Shown: positions 1-6,183 of the stretch, piece by piece | Layout: each line of letters starts with the position of its first letter | Position numbering within the stretch: position 1 is the stretch's first letter | Assembly (NCBI GenBank): GCA_023818785.1 | Contig: JAMWCO010000055.1 | Location: forward strand, 1 to 8,533 | From: Candidatus Omnitrophota bacterium | Lineage (GTDB): Bacteria; Ratteibacteria; UBA8468; B48-G9; JAFGKM01 | Length of the DNA: 8,533 bases | Reading direction: 5' to 3' | The notes under the pieces: model-generated | Seen by the model: the letters and a program-made list of their open reading frames with translations, nothing else | Told to the model about the DNA's origin: nothing | The model's database searches: none | Program-made: the position numbers and the translations under genes

Positions 1-580
1 CATCAATAGTTGACTGACCTGTTCCATATCTATTATCAAATAAATATTTTGTTTTTGCATCATTAACTGCAATTACAGGAAATTTCAGTAGTTTTTGTTT
101 GTGTAAATTTTTAAGTCGTATAACTCCAGTTGTTGTTTCTTCTGTTGCTCCTATTATATTCTTTATATATTTTTCATTTTGGTGAAGGAAAGTAATTAGG
201 TCTGCTCCATCATCTATTACAAAATTGGGAAGTTTTTTTGCTACTTTTTCAATATTTTTGTAATATTCTTTACTACTTTCTCCTCTTTTACCAAAAACAG
301 AAATACCATTTTTTACTAAATATGCAGCAACATCATCTTGTGTACTTAAAGGATTTGATGCACATAAGAATACTTCTGCTCCTGCTTCTTTAAAGTTTAA
401 AACTAAATTTGCTGTTTCAGAGGTAATATGTAAGCAGGCTCCTAATTTATAACCTGCAAAAACTTTCCTCTTTTTATAAATTTCTCTTAATTTCTTTATA
501 ACAGGCATATGAACAAATGCCCACAATACCTTTTTTTCTCCTTCTTTATAAAGGTTTATATTTTTTATTGAATATTCCAT
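1..580 (-). CDS. ahcY: S-adenosylhomocysteine hydrolase, 5' part (cut by window edge)
   Basis: This is the first 193 codons of adenosylhomocysteinase, a cytosolic NAD-dependent enzyme that splits S-adenosylhomocysteine into adenosine and homocysteine, relieving product inhibition of methyltransferases. My translation shows GACLHIT at residues 48-53 with the substrate-site His51, NPLSTQDDVAA near 76-86, IDDGADL at 122-128, EETTTGV at 147-153, and NDAKTKYLFDN at 173-183. By family alignment, Glu148, Lys178 and Asp182 correspond to human Glu156, Lys186 and Asp190. The stretch FDNRYGTGQST resembles archaeal and thermophile enzymes more than the FDNLYG(C/T)RES form of most bacteria and eukaryotes. 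The NAD-binding domain would follow beyond the left edge; the family is usually 400-470 residues. The ATG follows the metK stop with no gap, in the same frame, and no Shine-Dalgarno sequence is visible, so translation probably depends on termination at metK. The next Met, residue 25, would cut into the conserved N-terminus. Family assignment is secure. Confidence 0.96.
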   Translation of the reverse strand, partial: MEYSIKNINLYKEGEKKVLWAFVHMPVIKKLREIYKKRKVFAGYKLGACLHITSETANLVLNFKEAGAEVFLCASNPLSTQDDVAAYLVKNGISVFGKRGESSKEYYKNIEKVAKKLPNFVIDDGADLITFLHQNEKYIKNIIGATEETTTGVIRLKNLHKQKLLKFPVIAVNDAKTKYLFDNRYGTGQSTID

Positions 581-583
581 TTA
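578..583 (-). other. In-frame stop-start junction between metK and ahcY
   Basis: On the coding strand the metK stop TAA (581-583) is followed immediately by the ahcY ATG (578-580), giving TAAATG, and the two genes share one reading frame. The bases upstream are A/T only, with no Shine-Dalgarno motif. This suggests re-initiation by terminating ribosomes; rare readthrough would yield a MetK-AhcY fusion. Confidence 0.85.
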
Positions 584-1723
584 TTTTAAATTTTTAATAA
601 ATATCTCTTTTGCATCTGTTTTTTCCCATGTAAAATCTTGATCATTTCTTCCAAAATGTCCATAACATGCTGTTTTTCTATAAATTGGTCTTAAAAGGTC
701 AAGTTTTTTTATAATCCCCCTTGGAGACAAATCAAAATTTTCTTTTATTATTTTTGCAATTTCAGCATCAGGAATAATCCCTGTTCCTTTTGTATTTATC
801 ATTAAAGAGACAGGTTCAGTTTGTCCTATTACATAGGCAATTTGTATTTCACATTTTTTAGCAATACCAGCAGCAACTATATTTTTTGCTAGATATCTTG
901 CAATATAAGAACCAGACCTATCTACTTTTGTTGGGTCTTTCCCTGAAAAACATCCTCCACCATGACTTCCAACCCCTCCATATGTATCAACTATAATTTT
1001 CCTTCCAGTTACTCCTGTATCTGCCATTGGTCCACCTATTACAAAACTTCCTGTAGGATTTACAAAAATTTTCATATTCTTACTCCTTAAATTTTCTGGA
1101 ATTACATAATTTATCACAAGTTCTATAACATCATCTCTTATTTTTTTCTGGGAAATACCTGGATTATGTTGAGTAGAAATAACTACACTTTGGACATTTA
1201 TTGGCCTTCCATCTTCATAAACTACTGTAACTTGAGATTTTCCATCTGGCCTTAAATAATCAACAATATTTTTTTTCCTGATCTCTGCTAATCTCATTAC
1301 AAGTTTATGAGCCAATAGTATAGGTAAAGGCATAAGTTCTTCTGTTTCATCAGTTGCATATCCAAACATCATTCCTTGATCTCCTGCACCTCCTTTATCT
1401 ACTCCTATTGCAATCTCTGGTGCCTGTTCCTGTATAGATGTAATTATCCCAACAGATTCATATTGAAAACCATAAGATGGATTAATATATCCAACTTCTT
1501 TTAATAAATTTCTTGCAACTTCAGGAATATCTACATAACCTGTTGTAGTTATTTCTCCTGCTACAAAAATTAATCCTCTTGTTGTTAATGTCTCACAGGC
1601 AACTCTACTATTTTTATCTTGTTTAAGGGCTTCATCAAGTATAGCATCTGAAATTTGGTCACATATTTTATCTGGATGCCCTTCACATACAGATTCAGAA
1701 GTAAAAAGATAATAATTTTTCAC
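581..1723 (-). CDS. metK: S-adenosylmethionine synthetase
   Basis: Methionine adenosyltransferase, the cytosolic enzyme that makes S-adenosylmethionine from methionine and ATP. The 380 residues are near the normal bacterial length (about 380-400) and all three domains look complete. Visible motifs are SESVCEGHPDKICDQISDA from residue 9 (catalytic His16, metal ligand Asp18), the hexapeptide-type motif GAGDQGMMFGY at 112-122, DGKSQVTV at 160-167, NPTGSFVIGGP at 222-232, the glycine-rich loop GGGCFSGKDPTKVDRS at 255-270, and RKTACYGHFGR at 349-359. The loop has Cys258 where GGGAFSGKD with Ala is usual. The start is GTG, chosen because MKNYYLFTSES is the expected N-terminus and a strong AAGGAGG lies 6 bases upstream. 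It overlaps the isomerase stop by 4 bases (GTGA), a classic translational coupling. Directly followed by ahcY, so the two make an S-adenosylmethionine cycle module. Confidence 0.98.
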   Translation of the reverse strand: MKNYYLFTSESVCEGHPDKICDQISDAILDEALKQDKNSRVACETLTTRGLIFVAGEITTTGYVDIPEVARNLLKEVGYINPSYGFQYESVGIITSIQEQAPEIAIGVDKGGAGDQGMMFGYATDETEELMPLPILLAHKLVMRLAEIRKKNIVDYLRPDGKSQVTVVYEDGRPINVQSVVISTQHNPGISQKKIRDDVIELVINYVIPENLRSKNMKIFVNPTGSFVIGGPMADTGVTGRKIIVDTYGGVGSHGGGCFSGKDPTKVDRSGSYIARYLAKNIVAAGIAKKCEIQIAYVIGQTEPVSLMINTKGTGIIPDAEIAKIIKENFDLSPRGIIKKLDLLRPIYRKTACYGHFGRNDQDFTWEKTDAKEIFIKNLK

Positions 1724-2760
1724 AAGACCCCTCCTTTTTGTAGTTCTTCTTTTAAAATATTTATTTCCTTTATCTCTGTTGGGTCAACCTTATTTAATAT
1801 TGCAAGATAATAACTTATCCAATCACCAAGTATTATTAAATATATAAGTTTTTCAATTATGTTGTCACCTTCCAATTCTAATTTTAAAATCTCTTTTTCT
1901 ATTTTTTCAGATATAATATTTGAAGTTATTTCAATTCTTCTTTCAATTCTTTTATTTTCCATTTTTGAAATAATGAATAAAACCTCTATTTTTTTAATAA
2001 ACCAATTAGGATATGTAAATGACATTATTTCATTGTGATTCATTTCAGGTAATATATTAATAAAACTAAACTGTTTTGAGTTTTCAGCAAATTGTGTTTT
2101 CCATCTTAAAATTCCTGGATAAAACCTATTTTCAGAATAAATAATAGGTATTTTTTTATAAAATCTTTCTGCCAATTCTATTGCTTTGTTATTTGTTTTT
2201 TCTAACGAAAAATCTTCTACCCAATTTTCAATCTTTTTGAAGAAATTTTCTTCAAGATTTTGTAATATTTTATTTTCTACAAAAAATTTATAAACAGGAA
2301 AGAATAGATAACCCAAAGCAGATCTTGGAGGCATTCCAGATGGTATTTTAATTAAAGGGATTTCATCTCTATTTGCCATTTTCTCAATCTCACCATTACT
2401 TGAAATACATAAAATTATACTTTTTTTATCTTTTGCAGATTTATATATACTTATTGTTTCTTCTGTATTTCCTGAATAACTTTCTATAAAAACTAAACTT
2501 TTAGAATTTACAAATTTTGGTAAGTTATAATCTTTTATAACAAAAACAGGGATTTCAGTAAATTCTTCTAAAATAACTTTTATAAGGTCACCTGCTATAC
2601 CTGATCCACCCATCCCTGTGAATATAATTTTATCAAATTCCTTATTTATTTTCGGAACATCAAGATTATAGCCATCAGAACAATGCTTAGAGAAATTTTT
2701 TAATAACATTAACATATTACTTTTATCAAATTTTTTAATTTTTATTTTATCAATTTTCAT
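1720..2760 (-). CDS. pgi-pmi: Bifunctional phosphoglucose/phosphomannose isomerase (archaeal type)
   Basis: A SIS-domain sugar-phosphate isomerase of the family first described in crenarchaea (Pyrobaculum, Aeropyrum), which interconverts glucose-6-phosphate or mannose-6-phosphate with fructose-6-phosphate in the cytosol. Signatures: GMGGSGIAGD at 49-58, SYSGNTEET at 94-102 (phosphate-binding serine/threonine loop), SGMPPRSALGY at 141-151, and EMNHNEI at 239-245. Glu226 and His242 have the same 16-residue spacing as the catalytic Glu203 and His219 of the Pyrobaculum enzyme, and Arg146 fits the conserved active-site arginine. The C-terminal VDPTEIKEINILK carries lysines that could supply the conserved active-site Lys. 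At 346 residues it is slightly longer than archaeal members (about 300-325). The ATG has AGGGGAG a few bases upstream and begins 14 bases after the ptsI stop; the 3' end overlaps metK. It could serve as the main glucose-6-phosphate isomerase or supply mannose units for envelope sugars; sequence alone cannot say which. Confidence 0.92.
   Translation of the reverse strand: MKIDKIKIKKFDKSNMLMLLKNFSKHCSDGYNLDVPKINKEFDKIIFTGMGGSGIAGDLIKVILEEFTEIPVFVIKDYNLPKFVNSKSLVFIESYSGNTEETISIYKSAKDKKSIILCISSNGEIEKMANRDEIPLIKIPSGMPPRSALGYLFFPVYKFFVENKILQNLEENFFKKIENWVEDFSLEKTNNKAIELAERFYKKIPIIYSENRFYPGILRWKTQFAENSKQFSFINILPEMNHNEIMSFTYPNWFIKKIEVLFIISKMENKRIERRIEITSNIISEKIEKEILKLELEGDNIIEKLIYLIILGDWISYYLAILNKVDPTEIKEINILKEELQKGGVL
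1730..1735 (-). promoter_or_regulatory. Ribosome binding site for metK (GTG start)
   Basis: AGGAGG within AAAAAGGAGGGG on the coding strand, 6 bases before the GTG of metK and inside the last codons of the upstream isomerase gene. It is one of the strongest Shine-Dalgarno matches in the window and decides the GTG start. Confidence 0.85.
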
Positions 2761-2763
2761 TTT

Positions 2764-2770
2764 CTCCCCT
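2764..2770 (-). promoter_or_regulatory. Ribosome binding site for the PGI/PMI gene
   Basis: AGGGGAG on the coding strand, 3 bases before the ATG when measured from its 3' end. The spacing is short but the purine match is clear, and the site lies in the 14-base gap after ptsI. Confidence 0.65.
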
Positions 2771-2774
2771 TTTA

Positions 2775-4490
2775 CTAATTTAAATTTTTTTTAAGGAAAT
2801 TTATTATACTTTCATGGGAATCAAAATTGATAATTTTTTCTGCAATCTCTTTCATTTTATAATAGTAATTTTTGATAATCTTTTCTTTAACATAAGGTAT
2901 TGCAAGTGGTGCCATACTTAATTCTTCTAATCCAAGTCCTATCATAAGACATGCTATTTCAGGGTTAGAAGCCATTTCTCCACATATAGATACCTTAATA
3001 TTATTTTTCTTTGCATTTTCTATGGTTAATTTTATAAGTTTTAAAATAGAAGGATGGCATGGTTGATATAAGTATGATAACTTTTCACTCACTCTATCAA
3101 TTGCCAATGTATATTGTATTAAATCATTTGAGCCTATACTAAAGAAATCCACTTCTTTAGCAATGTCATCAGAAACAAGAACAGCAGATGGTGTTTCAAT
3201 CATAATTCCTATTTCAATGTTTTCTTTAAATCTTACATTTTTTTTATTTAATTCATTTTTGGCTATTTCAACAATTTTTTTTGCTTCTATTACTTCTTCT
3301 TTTGTTGTTATCATTGGAAACATTATTTTTAAATCTCCAAAATAACTTGCTTTTAATATTGCTTTAATTTGTGTGAGAAAGATATCTTTTTTTTCAAGAG
3401 AGAACCTTATTCCTCTTAATCCAAGAAATGAATGTAGTTCTTTTGGACCTTGAAAAGCAGAAATAAACTTATCTCCACCTACATCAATCGTTCTTATTAT
3501 AATAGGTTTCCCTTCCATTTTTTCTGTTATTTTTTTATATGAGAGGAATTGTTCTTCTTCGGATGGTAAATCATTCCTTTTTAAATATAGATACTCAGTT
3601 CTAAAAAGTCCAATTCCTTCTGCTCCATATTTTATTACTGATTCTACTTCCTCAGGGAATTCTATATTGGCATACAACTTAATTCTTTTTTTATCCAAGG
3701 TTATTGTTTCTTTATTTTTTAAAATATATATTTTCTTTTTTGTTTGCTTAATCTCTTCTTCTTTTATTTTTATTTTTTCTATTTCTACAGAAGTTGGATT
3801 TACAATTACAATTCCATCATATCCATCAATCAATATTGTATCATTCTCTTTTATTTCTTCCATTGCATCAGCAACTCCAACTACTGCAGGAATTTCAAGA
3901 GATTTTGCTATTATTGCTGTATGAGAAGTTGAAGTTCCTACACATGTAACAAATCCCTTTATATATCTTTTATCAATTGAAACTGTTTGAGTTGGTGAAA
4001 GGTCCTTAGCAACTATTATCCCATTTTTAATTTCATTTAATTTTTCAGTTTTTCCAGAAAGATTAAAAAAAACTTTTTCAAAAATATCAAATATTTCTTT
4101 CCTTTTATCCCTCAAAAAATTATCCTTTTCTAAAAGTTGATTACTTAAGTTTTCAATAAATTTTTTAATAGCAGTTCCAGCAGATACCTTTTCTTTCTTA
4201 ATTAAATTTACAACTCTCTCTATTAATTTTTTATCTTTTAAGAGAGAAATATAGAATGAAAAAATTTCAGAATATTCCTTCCCTGCAATTTTTTCTATAT
4301 TTAATTTAATTTTTAATATTTCATCTTCTGTCTTTTTCACACTTTCATAAAATTTTTTTATTTCATTTTCTACATTTTTACTCTTTATTCTTTTTTCTTC
4401 TTTTTTAAATATAAAAAATTCACTATCCAATTTTTTTGCTTTACCAATTCCTATACCTGGTGAGGCACTTATCCCTCTTAATTTTTTCAT
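2775..4490 (-). CDS. ptsI: PTS enzyme I (phosphoenolpyruvate-protein phosphotransferase)
   Basis: Cytosolic first component of the phosphotransferase system: it autophosphorylates from PEP and passes the phosphate to HPr. Its 571 residues match the usual 570-575. The N-terminus GISASPGIGIGKA is typical. The phosphohistidine segment TSTSHTAIIAKSLEIPAVVG places the active His at 190 (His189 in E. coli). The TIM-barrel PEP domain has GIGLFRTEYLY at 292-302, IRTIDVGGDK at 332-341, MFPMITT at 390-396, the second signature FFSIGSNDLIQYTLAIDR at 449-466, and catalytic Cys503 in SICGEMA. There is no N-terminal GAF domain, so this is PtsI-like rather than the nitrogen-PTS enzyme PtsP. It starts 8 bases after ptsN; no Shine-Dalgarno is visible before the ATG, so coupling to ptsN is likely. 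HPr, its obligate partner, is not in the window. The small differences from the consensus (CVGTSTSH for the usual GGRTSH) leave the histidine intact. Confidence 0.98.
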   Translation of the reverse strand: MKKLRGISASPGIGIGKAKKLDSEFFIFKKEEKRIKSKNVENEIKKFYESVKKTEDEILKIKLNIEKIAGKEYSEIFSFYISLLKDKKLIERVVNLIKKEKVSAGTAIKKFIENLSNQLLEKDNFLRDKRKEIFDIFEKVFFNLSGKTEKLNEIKNGIIVAKDLSPTQTVSIDKRYIKGFVTCVGTSTSHTAIIAKSLEIPAVVGVADAMEEIKENDTILIDGYDGIVIVNPTSVEIEKIKIKEEEIKQTKKKIYILKNKETITLDKKRIKLYANIEFPEEVESVIKYGAEGIGLFRTEYLYLKRNDLPSEEEQFLSYKKITEKMEGKPIIIRTIDVGGDKFISAFQGPKELHSFLGLRGIRFSLEKKDIFLTQIKAILKASYFGDLKIMFPMITTKEEVIEAKKIVEIAKNELNKKNVRFKENIEIGIMIETPSAVLVSDDIAKEVDFFSIGSNDLIQYTLAIDRVSEKLSYLYQPCHPSILKLIKLTIENAKKNNIKVSICGEMASNPEIACLMIGLGLEELSMAPLAIPYVKEKIIKNYYYKMKEIAEKIINFDSHESIINFLKKNLN

Positions 4491-4498
4491 TTTTAGAT

Positions 4499-4972
4499 TT
4501 ATGTTAGATTATTTAATTTCTCCTCATCCTCTTTAATAATTTTTAATGCTTCAGAAGGTGTTTTACAATTTTTTAGTGAATTTCTAAATACTTTATCTTT
4601 TAAAAGACGCGCAATTTTTGCTAATGTTTTTAGATGTTGTCCAATTGATTTTGTTGGAGCAAGGACAAGAAATATGATATATACAGGTTCTCCATCAAGT
4701 GAATCAAAATCAACACCATTTTTAGAAATACCAAGTGCACAAGTAATATCATTTACTTGATCTGTTTTGGCATGAGGAATTGCAATTCCCTGCCCAATTC
4801 CAGTTGAACCAAGTTTTTCTCTATCCATTACTGTTTCCAGAATTTTCGTTCCATCTTTAACATAATTATTTTTTTCAAGTAATTTTATAAGTTCTTTTAA
4901 AGCGCCTTCCTTATCTGTACTTTTTAAGTTTGTTATAATAGAATCCTCTTTCAAATAATCTACTATTTTCAT
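4499..4972 (-). CDS. ptsN: PTS IIA protein of the nitrogen/fructose family (PtsN-like)
   Basis: A single-domain EIIA of the fructose/mannitol/Ntr class, the terminal phosphate acceptor in the regulatory nitrogen PTS. The 157 residues match PtsN (about 155-163). The segment GSTGIGQGIAIPHAKT at 55-70 contains the phosphorylatable His67, and LVLAPTKSIGQHLKTLAKIA at 102-121 contains the second conserved His113. No IIB or IIC transport domain is attached or nearby, which favours a regulatory role over sugar import. The gene sits between hpf and ptsI, the same hpf-ptsN adjacency as in proteobacteria. The ATG has AAGGAG 6 bases upstream; the gap to hpf is 17 bases. Known partners in other bacteria include potassium transporters and their sensor, but no such target is encoded here. 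Family is secure; regulatory rather than transport use is inferred from architecture and context. Confidence 0.94.
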   Translation of the reverse strand: MKIVDYLKEDSIITNLKSTDKEGALKELIKLLEKNNYVKDGTKILETVMDREKLGSTGIGQGIAIPHAKTDQVNDITCALGISKNGVDFDSLDGEPVYIIFLVLAPTKSIGQHLKTLAKIARLLKDKVFRNSLKNCKTPSEALKIIKEDEEKLNNLT

Positions 4973-4978
4973 TTTTAT

Positions 4979-4984
4979 CTCCTT
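4979..4984 (-). promoter_or_regulatory. Ribosome binding site for ptsN
   Basis: AAGGAG on the coding strand, 6 bases upstream of the ptsN ATG, in the 17-base gap after hpf. A good match that supports the chosen start. Confidence 0.8.
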
Positions 4985-4989
4985 TTTTA

Positions 4990-5277
4990 TTATTTATTTA
5001 TAATTTTATCATGTGTTTTTCTCAATTTCCCTTTTGTTCTATCAAAAAGAATCTCTACACTTTTATTTAAATCATTCCCTTTTTCTTTTAAAAATATTTT
5101 AAGATTTTTTGAATGAAGATAAATTTCTGTTAAGAATAAAGGACCATCTTTTTTGATATAAAATTCAACATAACCACTATCATCAAACATAAATTTTTTA
5201 AGTTTTTCAATTTTTTCTTTTATATAATCTTCATATTCTTTATTTATTTTAATCTCTGAATGAATTTTTATATTCAC
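4990..5277 (-). CDS. hpf: Ribosome hibernation promoting factor, short form
   Basis: A small HPF/RaiA (sigma-54 modulation) family protein that binds in the decoding channel of the 30S subunit and silences or stores ribosomes during slow growth. The 95 residues match the short form of E. coli (95 aa); the long-form C-terminal dimerisation domain is absent. The fold is recognisable: MNIKIHSEIKINKEYEDYIK as strand and helix, a lysine-rich helix end (KIEKLKKF, 22-29), strands around VEFYIKKDG and LTEIYLHSKNLKIFLKEKG, and the basic C-terminal helix at 73-92 (SVEILFDRTKGKLRKTHDKI), where conserved Arg and Lys contact rRNA. The start is GTG, supported by a very strong Shine-Dalgarno and by the family N-terminus. 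It lies 12 bases after the spoIID-like gene and 17 before ptsN; the hpf-ptsN pairing is the proteobacterial arrangement, though no rpoN precedes it here. Confidence 0.93.
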   Translation of the reverse strand: MNIKIHSEIKINKEYEDYIKEKIEKLKKFMFDDSGYVEFYIKKDGPLFLTEIYLHSKNLKIFLKEKGNDLNKSVEILFDRTKGKLRKTHDKIINK

Positions 5278-5281
5278 TTTT

Positions 5282-5287
5282 CCTCCT
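5282..5287 (-). promoter_or_regulatory. Ribosome binding site for hpf (GTG start)
   Basis: AGGAGG within AAAAAGGAGGAAAA on the coding strand, 4 bases upstream of the hpf GTG. It supports the GTG start and suggests independent, efficient initiation of hpf within the operon. Confidence 0.85.
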
Positions 5288-5289
5288 TT

Positions 5290-6183
5290 TTAATACAATT
5301 TACCAATTTCTAAACCATTAAAATAAAATTTCAATATTTCTATATAATCATATCCTGCCTCTGCCATTTTCTTTGCACCTTCTTGTGACATACCAACTCC
5401 ATGTCCATATCCTTTCCCTTCAAATATAAAAGAATCCTCCGTTTCTTTTATATCAAATAATGTACTTGGAATAAAATACGGATTATTAAAATCAATTTTT
5501 GTATTTTCATTAACCTTTAATCTGAAATCATTCCCTTTTAAATTTAAAATTTTACCATATTTTGATAAAAGTTTCAAAAATTTTACTCTGTTTGTTTTAT
5601 CTCTTTCAATAATTTCAATCTTATTTATTTCAAAACCAAATATTTTTGAAAGATACTTCTTAGGTATTATTTTTTTCCAATAAGAATAACGACCTTGTTC
5701 AGAATAAGGGTCAATTGTTGAAGTATTAAAAAGATATTCTCCTCCCCAAACATCCGAAGGATTAGTAGTTATCCCTCCCGAAGAAGCATGAAAAAAAACA
5801 GGAACTATTTTACCATCAGGACTAATTAAAATTTCTCCTTTTGTCTCTTCAATCGCTTTCATTATTTTCTCACTATTACAATATCCAAAAACTTGATTAT
5901 ATATTGAATTTTCTATATCATAAAGATTATTCTTATTTGTAAGTTTCTTCCATATAAGATATGTTCTTGATACAACTGCCTGTGCTTTTAATGCTTCTAT
6001 TGGAAATTTTTCTCCCATTTCTTTCGCTACAACACCACTAATATAATCTTCAAGTTCTATCTCTCTTATTCCTACAATGTCAAATAGTTTAACATATATT
6101 TTTTTCTCTTCTGCAAAACCTAAAAAAATGATAAATAAGATTACGCTACTTAATAGTTTTTTCTTCAGGATAAATCTCAACAT
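5290..6183 (-). CDS. spoIID: SpoIID/LytB-domain protein, probable exported peptidoglycan lytic transglycosylase
   Basis: A SpoIID/LytB family protein of 297 residues. Characterised members cleave glycan strands lacking stem peptides, outside the cytoplasmic membrane. An N-terminal signal or anchor is visible: KKK at 7-9, a hydrophobic stretch to about 23, and a possible cleavage after GFA (24). The domain is complete: EDYISGVVAKEM at 45-56, PIEALKAQAVVSRTYLIWKK at 61-80 with Glu63 aligned to the proposed catalytic glutamate, FFHASSGGITTNPSDVWGGE at 130-149, and the C-terminal signature GKGYGHGVGMSQEGAKKMAE at 256-275. No SPOR or amidase domain is fused. The ATG lies inside the 3' end of the lptC-like gene (38-base overlap, other frame), with AAGGGA 6 bases upstream; a later start would remove the charged part of the signal. 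A sporulation role is unlikely in this lipopolysaccharide-type context; a growth or division function is inferred. No downstream gene hints at a partner. Confidence 0.92.
   Translation of the reverse strand: MLRFILKKKLLSSVILFIIFLGFAEEKKIYVKLFDIVGIREIELEDYISGVVAKEMGEKFPIEALKAQAVVSRTYLIWKKLTNKNNLYDIENSIYNQVFGYCNSEKIMKAIEETKGEILISPDGKIVPVFFHASSGGITTNPSDVWGGEYLFNTSTIDPYSEQGRYSYWKKIIPKKYLSKIFGFEINKIEIIERDKTNRVKFLKLLSKYGKILNLKGNDFRLKVNENTKIDFNNPYFIPSTLFDIKETEDSFIFEGKGYGHGVGMSQEGAKKMAEAGYDYIEILKFYFNGLEIGKLY

Noticed and set aside
1929..1952. 12-base tandem near-repeat inside the PGI/PMI gene
   Set aside because: Only two imperfect copies, in frame and encoding part of RIERRIEI; fits a local duplication or simple amino-acid pattern rather than a functional repeat.
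3163..3345. Plus-strand open frame of 60 codons inside ptsI
   Set aside because: Antisense to a fully conserved part of ptsI (PEP domain), low-complexity hydrophobic translation, no ribosome binding site or family motif.
3667..3932. Two overlapping plus-strand open frames opposite the middle of ptsI
   Set aside because: Phe/Ile/Tyr-rich translations created by the A-rich coding strand of ptsI; no motif, and they overlap each other.
4064..4073. A-run on the plus strand (U-run in the transcript) as a possible terminator
   Set aside because: It lies inside ptsI with no GC-rich hairpin before it; similar runs, such as the one near 5789 in the spoIID-like gene, encode Phe codons.
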